A stretch of DNA of 39,373 bases from PALSA-505 sp035308365 (GTDB lineage Bacteria; Actinomycetota; Actinomycetes; Streptosporangiales; Streptosporangiaceae): positions 1-39,373 of the forward strand of contig DATGGU010000100.1 of NCBI GenBank assembly GCA_035308365.1. Direction: 5' to 3'. Of the stretch, positions 32,082 through 39,373 are shown piece after piece. The first letter of the stretch is position 1. The number at the start of each line of letters is the position of its first letter. The notes beneath the pieces were generated by a model. The model was not told the origin of the DNA and made no database searches. It worked only from the letters and a program-made list of their open reading frames with translations. A program made the translations under genes and the position numbers.

Positions 32082-33590
32082 GTGACTGAAACCCTGGTCA
32101 GCTTCGATGCTGCCATGGAACGCTACGAGCCGGTCATCGGCCTGGAGACCCACGTCGAGCTGGGCACCGCGTCCAAGATGTTCTGCGGCTGCCCGGCCAG
32201 CTTCGGTGCCGAGCCCAACACCCAGGTCTGCCCGGTCTGCCTCGGCCTGCCCGGCTCGCTCCCGGTGGTCAACGCGCTGGCCATCGAGTCCACCATCCGG
32301 ATCGGCCTGGCGCTGAACTGCACCATCGCGTCCTGGTGCCGGTTCGCCAGGAAAAACTACTTCTACCCTGACATGCCCAAGAACTTCCAGATCTCCCAGT
32401 ACGACGAGCCGCTGTGCACCAACGGCTGGCTCGATGTCACCGTCCACCCGGAGGGCGCCCCGCCGCGGAAGGTCCGGGTGGAAATCGAGCGGGTACACCT
32501 GGAAGAGGACACCGGCAAAACGCTGCACATGGGCGGCGCCACCGGCCGCATCCACGGCGCCGACTACTCCCTGGTTGACTACAACCGGGCCGGCATCCCC
32601 TTGGTCGAGATCGTCACCAAGCCGGTCACCGGCACCGGCCCGCTGGCCCCGCTGGCCGCCCGCGCCTACGTCGCCGAACTCCGGGACATGCTCCGCTCGC
32701 TGGGCGTCTCCGACGTCCGGATGGAAGAGGGCTCCCTGCGCTGCGACGTCAACACCTCCATCGCCCCCAAGGGTTCACCCACCTGGGGAACCCGCACCGA
32801 GACCAAGAACGTCAACTCCCTCCGTTCGGTCGAGCGCGCCGTCCGTTTCGAGATCGAGCGCCAGGCCGCCCGGCTGGACTCCGGCGAGCGCATCGTCCAG
32901 GAGACCCGTCACTTCCACGAGGACAGCGGCATCACCACGGCCGGCCGCTCCAAGGAAGAAGCCCAGGACTACCGCTACTTCCCCGAGCCCGACCTGGTCC
33001 CCCTGGCTCCCCCGGCCGACTGGGTGGAGACCCTCCGCGCCGCCCTCCCCGAGCTGCCCAGCGCCCGCCGCGCCCGCCTCCAGTCCGAATGGTCCCTGTC
33101 CGACCTCGACATGGCCGCGCTCACCAACTCCGGCGCCCTGGACCTGGTAGCCGAAACCGTCGCCGCGGGCGCCCCCCCGGCCGAAGCCCGCAAGTGGTGG
33201 CTGGGCGAACTCCGCCAGCACGCCAACACCGAGGGCATCGAGCTGACCGCCCTCCCCATCTCCCCGGCCCAGGTGGCCCGGGTCACCGAACTGGTCGCCA
33301 GCGGCTCACTCAACGACAAACTGGCCCGCCAGGTCCTCGCCGGCGTGCTGGCCGGCGAGGGTTCCCCCGACGATGTGGTGGCGGCCCGCAACCTGGCCAT
33401 CGTCAGCGACGACACGGCCCTGCTAGCCGCCATCGACGACGCCATCGCCGCCAGCCCGGAGGTGGCTCAGAAGATCCGCGACGGCAAGACGGCAGCAGCA
33501 GGCGTCCTGCTCGGCGCCGTCATGAAGGCAACCCGGGGCCAGGCAGACGCCGCCCGCGTCCGCGAGCTGATCTTCCAGCGTCTCCAGTAA
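32082..33590 (+). CDS. gatB: Glu/Asp-tRNA(Gln/Asn) amidotransferase subunit B
   Basis: The 502-residue subunit phosphorylates the aminoacyl group on tRNA and amidates it with ammonia from GatA. It has YEPVIGLETHVEL at the start, a zinc site with cysteines in FCGCPASFG and QVCPVCLGLPG, and NYFYPDMPKNFQISQYD, all standard. The C-terminal Yqey-type tail domain (from about residue 350) includes SGSLNDKLARQVL. The GTG at 32082 follows TAGGAG with about 8 nt spacing. The last gene of the operon; no clear terminator is seen. Confidence 0.98.
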   Translation: MTETLVSFDAAMERYEPVIGLETHVELGTASKMFCGCPASFGAEPNTQVCPVCLGLPGSLPVVNALAIESTIRIGLALNCTIASWCRFARKNYFYPDMPKNFQISQYDEPLCTNGWLDVTVHPEGAPPRKVRVEIERVHLEEDTGKTLHMGGATGRIHGADYSLVDYNRAGIPLVEIVTKPVTGTGPLAPLAARAYVAELRDMLRSLGVSDVRMEEGSLRCDVNTSIAPKGSPTWGTRTETKNVNSLRSVERAVRFEIERQAARLDSGERIVQETRHFHEDSGITTAGRSKEEAQDYRYFPEPDLVPLAPPADWVETLRAALPELPSARRARLQSEWSLSDLDMAALTNSGALDLVAETVAAGAPPAEARKWWLGELRQHANTEGIELTALPISPAQVARVTELVASGSLNDKLARQVLAGVLAGEGSPDDVVAARNLAIVSDDTALLAAIDDAIAASPEVAQKIRDGKTAAAGVLLGAVMKATRGQADAARVRELIFQRLQ

Positions 33591-33721
33591 CCAAACCCTC
33601 CAGTGAGTTCGGCGTATCGTTTTCTAACTCGGCGCTCTCCGACGTAATCCGGCCGTGCACCTGGGGCGTCGTAAGGATGCAAGCCCTGTTGTGCGGCGGT
33701 AGCCAGGGTGGTGCCGCCCGG

Positions 33722-33739
33722 ATCGGGAGGTGTCCCGAT
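33722..33739 (+). promoter_or_regulatory. Hairpin sequestering the ribosome binding site and start of the NHL-repeat gene
   Basis: ATCGGGA (33722-33728) pairs perfectly with TCCCGAT (33733-33739) around GGTG. It covers the GGGAGG ribosome binding site (33725-33730) and the first two bases of the ATG (33738), so translation should be limited until it opens. Confidence 0.5.
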
Positions 33740-36035
33740 GACGGCTGTGCGGATCACCAGAGCGGGCAGCCTGATCCTGAAAACGGGCGCGCTGACGTTG
33801 GTGGCGGGTGGGCTGGTGCCGGCGGCGCTGGCCGTGGGAGTGGGCCCGGCGAGCGCCGCATCGCGGCAGGCCGGCCAGGCCACGGCGGCTGGAGTCATTT
33901 CGGCCATCGCGGGGGGAGTCGGCGGGCCGGGCCTCGCCAGGAAGGTGTCATTGGTTCCCTACACGCAGACGGTCTCCAACCAGTCTTTGTGCGGCGTTTC
34001 GTATCATGCCGGCGTCCTGTATCTGGGCGCGGGAAACATGGTGCGCAGCGTTGACACCCAGACGGACATGCTGGGCACACCGGCTGGCATTGGCTCGGCG
34101 GGGCCGGTTCCGCGGATGGGCAGCCCGGCGAAGAAGGCCGCGATGCAGTTCGCGTGCGGGACCGCGGCCGACAGTTCGGGGAACCTGCTGATCGCGAATG
34201 CGGATGCCCGGCGGCTGGAGGTCGTGCCGCCGGTGACCGGCACGTTCTACGGCCAGGCGATGACCGCCGGGCACTTGTACTCCATCGCCGGGGACGGCAC
34301 CGCCGGGTTCTCCGGTGACGGCGGCCCGGCGACCGCGGCGGAACTCGGCTACCCATCGGGCGTGACGGTCGATGCCGTGGGCAACGTGGTGATCGCCGAC
34401 ATTGGCAGCGACCGGATCCGGGTGGTGGCAGAGCGTACGGGGACGTTCTACGGGCAGGCGATGACCGCGGGGGACATCTACACGATCGCCGGGGATGGCG
34501 CCGCCGGGTTCTCCGGTGACGGCGGCCCGGCGACGGCAGCCGGGCTGAACCTTCCTGGTGGGGTCGCGGTCGATGCCGCCGGCAACGTGCTGATCGCGGA
34601 TACCTACAACCAGCGGGTCCGGGTGGTGGCGGCCAGCGCGGGCACGTTCTACGGGCAGGCGATGACCGCGGGGGACATCTATACGATCGCCGGGACCGGG
34701 CACTCTGGCGACTCAGGGAACACTGGCCTGGCAACCCAGGCGACGCTGGACTATCCCCCGGGCGTGGCCGTGGACGGAGCCGGCAACGTGGCGATCGCCG
34801 ACTTCTCAGGCGACATCCGGGTGGTCGCGGTGCAATCGGGGCAGTTCTACCGGGCTGCGATGACCGCCGGGCACATCTACCTGGTCGCGGGCAACAGGGA
34901 CCCCGGGTTCTCCGGCAACGGCGTTCCGGCTCTGCACGCCGAGATGGGCTTCCCGTTGGGCCTGGCCATGGACGGTGCGGGCAACCTGCTGACCGCCAAC
35001 AGCAACCGGGTCCGGGTGATCGCCCACATCGGCGGCACCTTCTACGGGCAGGCCATGAGGGCCGGGCACATCTATACGATCGCCGGGGACGCCGCCAGGG
35101 GCTACTCCGGTGACGGCGGGCCGGCCACCTCGGCCTCGTTCTACCAGACCTGGGGGCTGGCCCTGGATCCCGCGGGCAATGTCGTGGTCGTGGACAACGC
35201 CGACCAGCGGGTCCGGGTGGTGGCCGAGCACACCGGCACGTTCTACGGGCGGACGATGACAGCCGGGGACGTCTATACGGTGGCCGGCGACGGCACCGCC
35301 GGGTTCTCCGGTGACGGCGGGCCGGCCACAGCGGCCGAGCTCAACTACCCGGCCGGGGTGACCGTGGATGCCGCGGGCAACCTGCTGATCGCCGACGCGG
35401 GCAACAGCCGGATCCGGGTGGTGGCCGAGCACACCGGGACGTTCTACGGGCAGGCCATGACGGCCGGGGACATCTACACGATCGTGGGGACCGGCACCGC
35501 CGGGTTCTCCGGTGACGGCGGCCCGGCCACCGCAGCCAAGGTCAGCAACGCCGAGGCGGTGAAGTTCGACGCCGCGGGCGACCTGGTGATCGCCGACTTC
35601 AACAACAACCGGATCCGGGTGGTGGCCGAGCACACCGGGACGTTCTACGGGCAGGCCATGACGGCCGGGGACATCTACACGATCGCCGGGCGCGGGTTCA
35701 CCGGCAGGAGCGGCGATGGCGGCCTGGCCACCAAGGCCCTGCTCAGCAACCCGGAGGACGTGGCCGTGGACGCCGCGGGCAACGTGCTGATCGCCGACAC
35801 CGGCAACAGCGAAGTGCGGGTGGTGGCGGAGAGCACGGGCACCTTCTACGGCAAGGCGATGACCGCCGGGCGCATCTACGCCTTCGCGGGTTACGGCCCC
35901 TACGGCTTCACCGGCGACGGCGGCCGCGCGGTCTTCGCCGAGCTCGAAGAACCGGCCGGCCTGCTGGTCACCCCCGCCGGTAACGTCCTCATCAGCGACA
36001 CCGCCAACGGCCGGATTCGCGAGGTAACCGGCTGA
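33738..36035 (+). CDS. Secreted NHL-repeat beta-propeller protein
   Basis: The 765-residue protein has a secretion signal: a basic start (MTAVRITRAG), a hydrophobic stretch of about 25 residues and probable cleavage near VGPASAAS. After a 110-residue leading part, nine repeats of about 67 residues follow (34236-36032). A typical unit has TGTFYGQAMTAGDIYTIAG, then GFSGDGGPATAAELNYP, and then GVTVDAAGNLLIAD with SRIRVVAEH. The second half is the NHL blade motif; the first is a linker strand common in actinomycete extracellular NHL proteins. Nine units plus the leading part exceed one six-bladed propeller. No enzyme domain or wall anchor is seen, so a binding or scaffolding role outside the cell is likely. 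The start at 33738 has GGGAGG 7 nt upstream. Confidence 0.85.
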   Translation: MTAVRITRAGSLILKTGALTLVAGGLVPAALAVGVGPASAASRQAGQATAAGVISAIAGGVGGPGLARKVSLVPYTQTVSNQSLCGVSYHAGVLYLGAGNMVRSVDTQTDMLGTPAGIGSAGPVPRMGSPAKKAAMQFACGTAADSSGNLLIANADARRLEVVPPVTGTFYGQAMTAGHLYSIAGDGTAGFSGDGGPATAAELGYPSGVTVDAVGNVVIADIGSDRIRVVAERTGTFYGQAMTAGDIYTIAGDGAAGFSGDGGPATAAGLNLPGGVAVDAAGNVLIADTYNQRVRVVAASAGTFYGQAMTAGDIYTIAGTGHSGDSGNTGLATQATLDYPPGVAVDGAGNVAIADFSGDIRVVAVQSGQFYRAAMTAGHIYLVAGNRDPGFSGNGVPALHAEMGFPLGLAMDGAGNLLTANSNRVRVIAHIGGTFYGQAMRAGHIYTIAGDAARGYSGDGGPATSASFYQTWGLALDPAGNVVVVDNADQRVRVVAEHTGTFYGRTMTAGDVYTVAGDGTAGFSGDGGPATAAELNYPAGVTVDAAGNLLIADAGNSRIRVVAEHTGTFYGQAMTAGDIYTIVGTGTAGFSGDGGPATAAKVSNAEAVKFDAAGDLVIADFNNNRIRVVAEHTGTFYGQAMTAGDIYTIAGRGFTGRSGDGGLATKALLSNPEDVAVDAAGNVLIADTGNSEVRVVAESTGTFYGKAMTAGRIYAFAGYGPYGFTGDGGRAVFAELEEPAGLLVTPAGNVLISDTANGRIREVTG
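34236..36032 (+). repeat. Nine tandem NHL units of about 201 bp
   Basis: The units have a 201-bp period with small length changes in units 3 and 4. Units 1, 2, 6, 7 and 8 share long near-identical DNA tracts such as the one coding for FYGQAMTAGDIYTIAG, while units 4, 5 and 9 are more divergent. Confidence 0.85.
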
Positions 36036-36404
36036 TGCCGGCCTGGCCACCGTCCTGGCGACGACGCGAAACCGTCATGCGGCGGGTCTGAGCTCGTTCA
36101 AAAGTTACTCACAGCTACAGCTAAGGCTTGCTACAGAAAGCCGAGGTGATGTGAACGAATTGCCACGATATGCCCTGTGTTCAGCCCACTTAGTTGTCTC
36201 CCTGTGGACGCCCTACCTCAACCGAAGTGTGACCTTCAGTACGTAGGGTGAGATTCAACGTGAGCCATATCGTCTCCAGCCCGGCGGCGATCCCGGCCTG
36301 AGCACGGGGACTAACGGCATCACCCGGCCGCCACGCCTGGGCGGTGGCCGGCCCAGACTCAGCGTCGAGTCGGCCAGAACGCGAGCGCCATCCGAGGAGG
36401 CTCG
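36036..36404. other. 369-bp spacer without a gene
   Basis: Less GC-rich than its surroundings around 36095-36260. It contains a partial match to a BldD-type site, TTACTCACAGCTA (36105-36117), and a weak GC hairpin (about 36324-36351). I see no supported protein frame. Its 3' end carries the GAGGAGG ribosome binding site (36394-36400) of the leader frames described next. Confidence 0.5.
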
Positions 36405-36454
36405 GTGCACCCGGTTGTGTCGGGTAACGATCGATGAGCGGGTACAGTCCATGA
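36405..36454 (+). promoter_or_regulatory. Two short coupled leader reading frames before the second GGDEF-EAL gene
   Basis: GAGGAGG (36394-36400) precedes a GTG at 36405 that encodes VHPVVSGNDR and stops at 36437. The stop overlaps, as ATGA, an ATG at 36434 that encodes MSGYSP and stops at 36454. This in turn overlaps, as ATGA, the ATG at 36451 of the large gene, which has no ribosome binding site of its own. The three frames form a relay of translational coupling. An in-frame TTG at 36415 is an alternative start of the large gene. Confidence 0.35.
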
Positions 36455-39330
36455 GCGTAACCGCTCACTCGCTGGCAGTTGCCGGGATCGTGGTGTCGGT
36501 CGCCGCCGGGGTGAACCTGTGGGCCGCCGCCAGGCGCCGGGCCGGCCGGGTCAGGCTGGCCTATCTCTGGTTCGCCGCCGCGGCCGCGCTGTGGTGCCTC
36601 GGCATCGTCGCCGAGCTGGCGCTCGGCAGCTCGCTGGACGGCGCCGGACCGGGGCTGACGTTCGCCGACCTGCCGCCGCTGCTGGCGCTGGCCGCCGTGG
36701 TGGCGGGCAGCGCGGTGCTGGTGGCCGCGAGGGGCGGCAGGGCACACGACCGGTGGCGGACCCTGGGCCAGCAGGTAGCCACCCGGCCGGTCATCCCGAG
36801 GCTCGCGGACGGGTACATCGTCGCGGCGGTGCTCTTCGTCACCGGCTGGATCATCCTGTTCGGGCCCGACTATGCCAGGTCCGACGCCGGGCCGGGGTCG
36901 TTCGCCGTCGAGATGATCCACCCGCTGGCCGGGCTGGTCGCGCTCGGCCTGCTGCTGCCCATGTCCATCAGCGCGGGACGGCGGGCCGTGCCGCCGCTGG
37001 CTGCGGTGCTGCTGATGACGTTGAGCGACGCCCTGGGGGTCAGCACCCGGGTGACCGGCCGGGGTCCCGGCGCGGCGCAGCAGGCTGTCCTGGTGGCCGC
37101 GCTGTGCGTGTTCGGCCTCGCTCCCTGGCTGGCGGAACGGCGCGGCAGTGCGCGGGACAAGGCCGTTCCGGCTGAGACCGGCCCGCGGACGGCGCGGGTG
37201 CCGGGTTCGGGGGGTGCGGTGACCGCGGATGAAGTGTCCGGTGCCGGTGGTGTGCCGGGGGCGGGGGATGTGCGGGGTGCGAGCAGTGTGCCAGGCGTGG
37301 CTGATGCGTCAAGTGTGAATGATGTGTCCGGTGCGAGTGGTGTGCTCGGCGCGGCTGGTGGCCCGGGCCCGGCCGGGCTGCCCGGTGCGGCGATTGCGGC
37401 CAGTGTTGCCGCGGCCGCTGCCGCGGTCGCTGCTGTGGTCGTGTGCGTCTGGGCGCTGGCGAGTGGGCACGGCTCGCCGGCCCTGGTCGTTGCGGCGAGC
37501 GCGGCCGTGCTCGCGCTGGCCGTCCGGGTGTTCGCCCTGGCGGGTGACGGGCCGGGTCCGCGGGTTCCGCTCGAATCGGGACAGCAGTTCCGCGAGCTGG
37601 CCGATCTCACCAGCGACGCCGTGCTCGTCTGCGAGCTGGACGGGACCGTCAGGTACGCGAGCCCCGCGGTCGCCGAGTATGGATACTCACCCGCCACCCT
37701 TCTCGGCAGCCGGCTCGGCGAGCTTATCCATCCGGAGGACCGGCCCGGCGTCAGGCAGACCGTCCAGGCCGCGATCGGCCAGCCGCCGGGGCCGCGCGGC
37801 CGGTTCCCGTGCCGGGTGCGCGCCGCGGATGGCACCTGGCGGCACGTGGAGGCGACGGTGTCGCCGTACCAGGATCCGCCCAGGGCCGGCCAGCTGCTGA
37901 TCGCCGCGCGCGACGTCAGCGACCAGGTCGCGCTGCGCAGGCAGGTTACCTACCTGACCTTCCACGACGGGCTCACCGGTTTGCCCAACCGTGCCTATCT
38001 GGAGGAACACGCCGCGGTGACGCTCGGCCAGAGCTCCGGCGAGCGGCCGGGTGGCGGCGGTCAGGCGGGCGCCATCTTCCTCGACCTCGACGGTTTCACA
38101 GCGGTGAACGATTCCGTCGGCCACCGTGCGGGTGACCTGCTGATCGCGCAGGCGGCGCAGCGGTTGCGTGCCGCGGTGCCACCGCACGACACCGTGGTCC
38201 GCTGGGGCGGCGATGAGTTCGCGGTCCTGGCCGAGGGGACCGGCGGCGCACAGGAGGTCGTCGACCTGGCCGAACGGCTGGCCCGTGGCATCGCCGCCGA
38301 GCCGTTCCGGGTGGCCAGCCGGGATATCTCGCTGACCGCGAGCGTGGGCGTCGCGTTTGCCGGTTCCGATCCGCCCGGCTTCGTGCTGCGCAACGCCGAT
38401 GTCGCGATGGCCCGGGCCAAGGAGGCCGGTGGCGGCCGGGTCGAGGTGTTTTACGCGCAGATGCACGAGGACGTGGTCCGCAGGATCGAGCTGACCAGCG
38501 ACCTGCAGCGGGCCATCACCGGCGGCCAGCTCGTCCTGGAGTACCAGCCCGTGGTGGAGCTGGGAACCTCGCGGGTCAGCGGTGCCGAGGCGCTGGTCCG
38601 CTGGTGGCGCGGCGGCGCGGCGGTGCCGCCCAGTGAGTTTCTCGGCGTCGCCGAGGAATCGGGCCTGATCGTGCCGCTCGGCGACTGGGTGCTGCGCCAG
38701 GCGTGCGCGCAGGCGGTGAAGTGGTGCAGGTCCGTGCCGGACCTGAGCGTGTCGGTGAACTTCTCGCCCCGGCAGGTCAGTGCCGAGAGCTTCCCCGGGT
38801 CGGTGCTCGCCGCGCTCGCCGATACCGGGCTGCCGCCTGGGGCGCTGACCCTCGAGGTGAGCGAACGCGTCCTGATGGGGGCGGCAAGCCAGGTCGTGGA
38901 GAACCTGGGCGAGCTGCGCCGGGCCGGCGTACGGCTGGCGATCGACGACTTCGGCACCGGCTACGCCTCACTCGCCTACCTCCGGCAGCTTCCGGTGGAC
39001 ATCATCAAGATCGATCCCTCGTTCGTGGCCGGCCTGGGTGAGGACGAGACCTTGACGCTGCTCACCCGGACCATCGTCCAGCTCGGCCGGGACCTGGGCA
39101 TCCGGGTGGTGGCCGAGGGCATCGAGAGCTCGCGGCAGCTCGGCATGCTCCGGGACATGGGCTGTGGCCTCGGGCAGGGTTACCTGGTGGCGGCACCGAT
39201 GGCGGCCGCCGACATGGAGTCGCTGGTGATGGCCCTGGTGGCGCCGCCCGGTGGCAGCTCGGCCCCGCCCGACGGCCCGGAGAACGAGCCAGTTGTCTCA
39301 GTATCTGAGACACAATTCGACCCAAGTTGA
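36451..39330 (+). CDS. Membrane PAS-GGDEF-EAL c-di-GMP signalling protein
   Basis: The 959-residue protein has about six N-terminal membrane segments, then a Gly/Ala/Ser/Val-rich repetitive linker (about residues 250-310), two more hydrophobic segments (about 312-370), a PAS domain (about 380-500), GGDEF (about 505-680) and EAL (about 690-935). GGDEF is intact (586-590), but the inhibitory RxxD site is PPHD, so product inhibition is probably lost. EAL is intact: Glu713-Ala-Leu, Asn in VSVNFSPRQ, Glu in LTLEVSE, DDFGTG from Asp832, Lys in IIKIDPSFV and Glu889 in VVAEGIES. It may both make and degrade c-di-GMP in response to signals at the membrane or PAS domain. The ATG at 36451 gives the first membrane segment a normal position. 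Confidence 0.9.
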   Translation: MSVTAHSLAVAGIVVSVAAGVNLWAAARRRAGRVRLAYLWFAAAAALWCLGIVAELALGSSLDGAGPGLTFADLPPLLALAAVVAGSAVLVAARGGRAHDRWRTLGQQVATRPVIPRLADGYIVAAVLFVTGWIILFGPDYARSDAGPGSFAVEMIHPLAGLVALGLLLPMSISAGRRAVPPLAAVLLMTLSDALGVSTRVTGRGPGAAQQAVLVAALCVFGLAPWLAERRGSARDKAVPAETGPRTARVPGSGGAVTADEVSGAGGVPGAGDVRGASSVPGVADASSVNDVSGASGVLGAAGGPGPAGLPGAAIAASVAAAAAAVAAVVVCVWALASGHGSPALVVAASAAVLALAVRVFALAGDGPGPRVPLESGQQFRELADLTSDAVLVCELDGTVRYASPAVAEYGYSPATLLGSRLGELIHPEDRPGVRQTVQAAIGQPPGPRGRFPCRVRAADGTWRHVEATVSPYQDPPRAGQLLIAARDVSDQVALRRQVTYLTFHDGLTGLPNRAYLEEHAAVTLGQSSGERPGGGGQAGAIFLDLDGFTAVNDSVGHRAGDLLIAQAAQRLRAAVPPHDTVVRWGGDEFAVLAEGTGGAQEVVDLAERLARGIAAEPFRVASRDISLTASVGVAFAGSDPPGFVLRNADVAMARAKEAGGGRVEVFYAQMHEDVVRRIELTSDLQRAITGGQLVLEYQPVVELGTSRVSGAEALVRWWRGGAAVPPSEFLGVAEESGLIVPLGDWVLRQACAQAVKWCRSVPDLSVSVNFSPRQVSAESFPGSVLAALADTGLPPGALTLEVSERVLMGAASQVVENLGELRRAGVRLAIDDFGTGYASLAYLRQLPVDIIKIDPSFVAGLGEDETLTLLTRTIVQLGRDLGIRVVAEGIESSRQLGMLRDMGCGLGQGYLVAAPMAAADMESLVMALVAPPGGSSAPPDGPENEPVVSVSETQFDPS
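39294..39312. promoter_or_regulatory. Palindrome at the 3' end of the second GGDEF-EAL gene
   Basis: TGTCTCAG-TAT-CTGAGACA is a perfect 8-bp inverted repeat inside the last codons, AT-richer than the gene. It lies 15 nt before a consensus-like TTGACA (39327-39332) overlapping the stop. It could be an operator for a gene beyond the window or a terminator stem. Confidence 0.4.
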
Positions 39331-39373
39331 CACGGGCTGCCGGTGGAGCCAGGCTAGATGACGTGCACCGCAG

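Noticed and set aside
33591..33737. ydaO-type c-di-AMP riboswitch before the secreted NHL-repeat protein
   Set aside because: The spacer is short for this class and I could not align its conserved core; the only clear structure is the start-site hairpin.
36190..36921. A 243-codon minus-strand frame over the spacer before the second GGDEF-EAL gene
   Set aside because: Most of it is antisense to the GGDEF-EAL gene; the part in the spacer has no ribosome binding site, signal or domain.
37201..37380. G/T-rich repetitive DNA inside the second GGDEF-EAL gene as a separate repeat element
   Set aside because: It encodes an in-frame Gly/Ala/Ser/Val linker with imperfect units and is better seen as a low-complexity protein linker than as a mobile or regulatory repeat.

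Overview
This is chromosomal DNA from a high-GC actinomycete. The core gene order matches the class: sucC-sucD, a PerM/DUF6350 membrane protein, purN-purH, folD, etfB-etfA, cysteine desulfurase, mnmA, a short MetE-like protein next to ligA, and gatC-gatA-gatB. The same neighbours occur as conserved blocks in Mycobacterium and Streptomyces. The strong third-position G/C bias, AfsR-type regulator, ricin-type lectin, chitinase remnant and composite c-di-GMP proteins suggest a soil-living, probably filamentous genus. I cannot name the genus. No tRNA, rRNA, CRISPR array, transposase or integrase was found.

Layout. 1-1191: end of sucC, sucD and a strong terminator. 1332-1687: a complete-looking promoter, operator, ribosome binding site and terminator framing a 43-codon remnant of a GH18 chitinase. 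1757-5690: perM-like gene, a frameshifted sigma-factor fragment, then purN and purH, which overlap by 4 bp. 5734-7178 (minus): two tandem paralogous membrane-anchored proteins of unknown function sharing four cysteines. 7294-9123 (minus): ECF-like sigma factor, Ogt-type DNA methyltransferase-repair protein and a 2OG-Fe(II) oxygenase, overlapping one another. 9230-11911: folD, etfB, etfA. 12078-20297: cysteine desulfurase and mnmA, normally close neighbours, here separated by a dynamin-like GTPase (minus) and a TetR / Baeyer-Villiger-type monooxygenase / AurF-like diiron oxygenase module. 20426-24446: secreted ricin-type lectin and a large AfsR-like SARP/NB-ARC/TPR regulator. 24543-27676: MetE-like protein and ligA, overlapping by 4 bp. 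27900-30029: membrane GGDEF-EAL protein with a degenerate EAL domain. 30279-33590: gatCAB. 33738-36035: secreted NHL-repeat protein. 36451-39330: a second GGDEF-EAL protein with PAS and an intact EAL domain.

How parts work together. The housekeeping genes serve the TCA cycle, purine and folate one-carbon metabolism (PurN and PurH use formyl-tetrahydrofolate supplied through FolD), electron transfer, tRNA thiolation (the desulfurase feeds MnmA), DNA ligation and Gln-tRNA/Asn-tRNA amidation. The accessory genes fall between conserved neighbours. The most interesting are the chitinase remnant with intact control elements, 11-bp direct repeats resembling a SARP site before the lectin gene beside an AfsR-like regulator, the oxygenase module with an inverted repeat laid exactly over its promoter, the two c-di-GMP proteins with complementary intact and lost motifs, and short coupled leader reading frames before the second one. 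Several genes start 6-7 nt after a TANNNT -10 element, pointing to leaderless transcripts.
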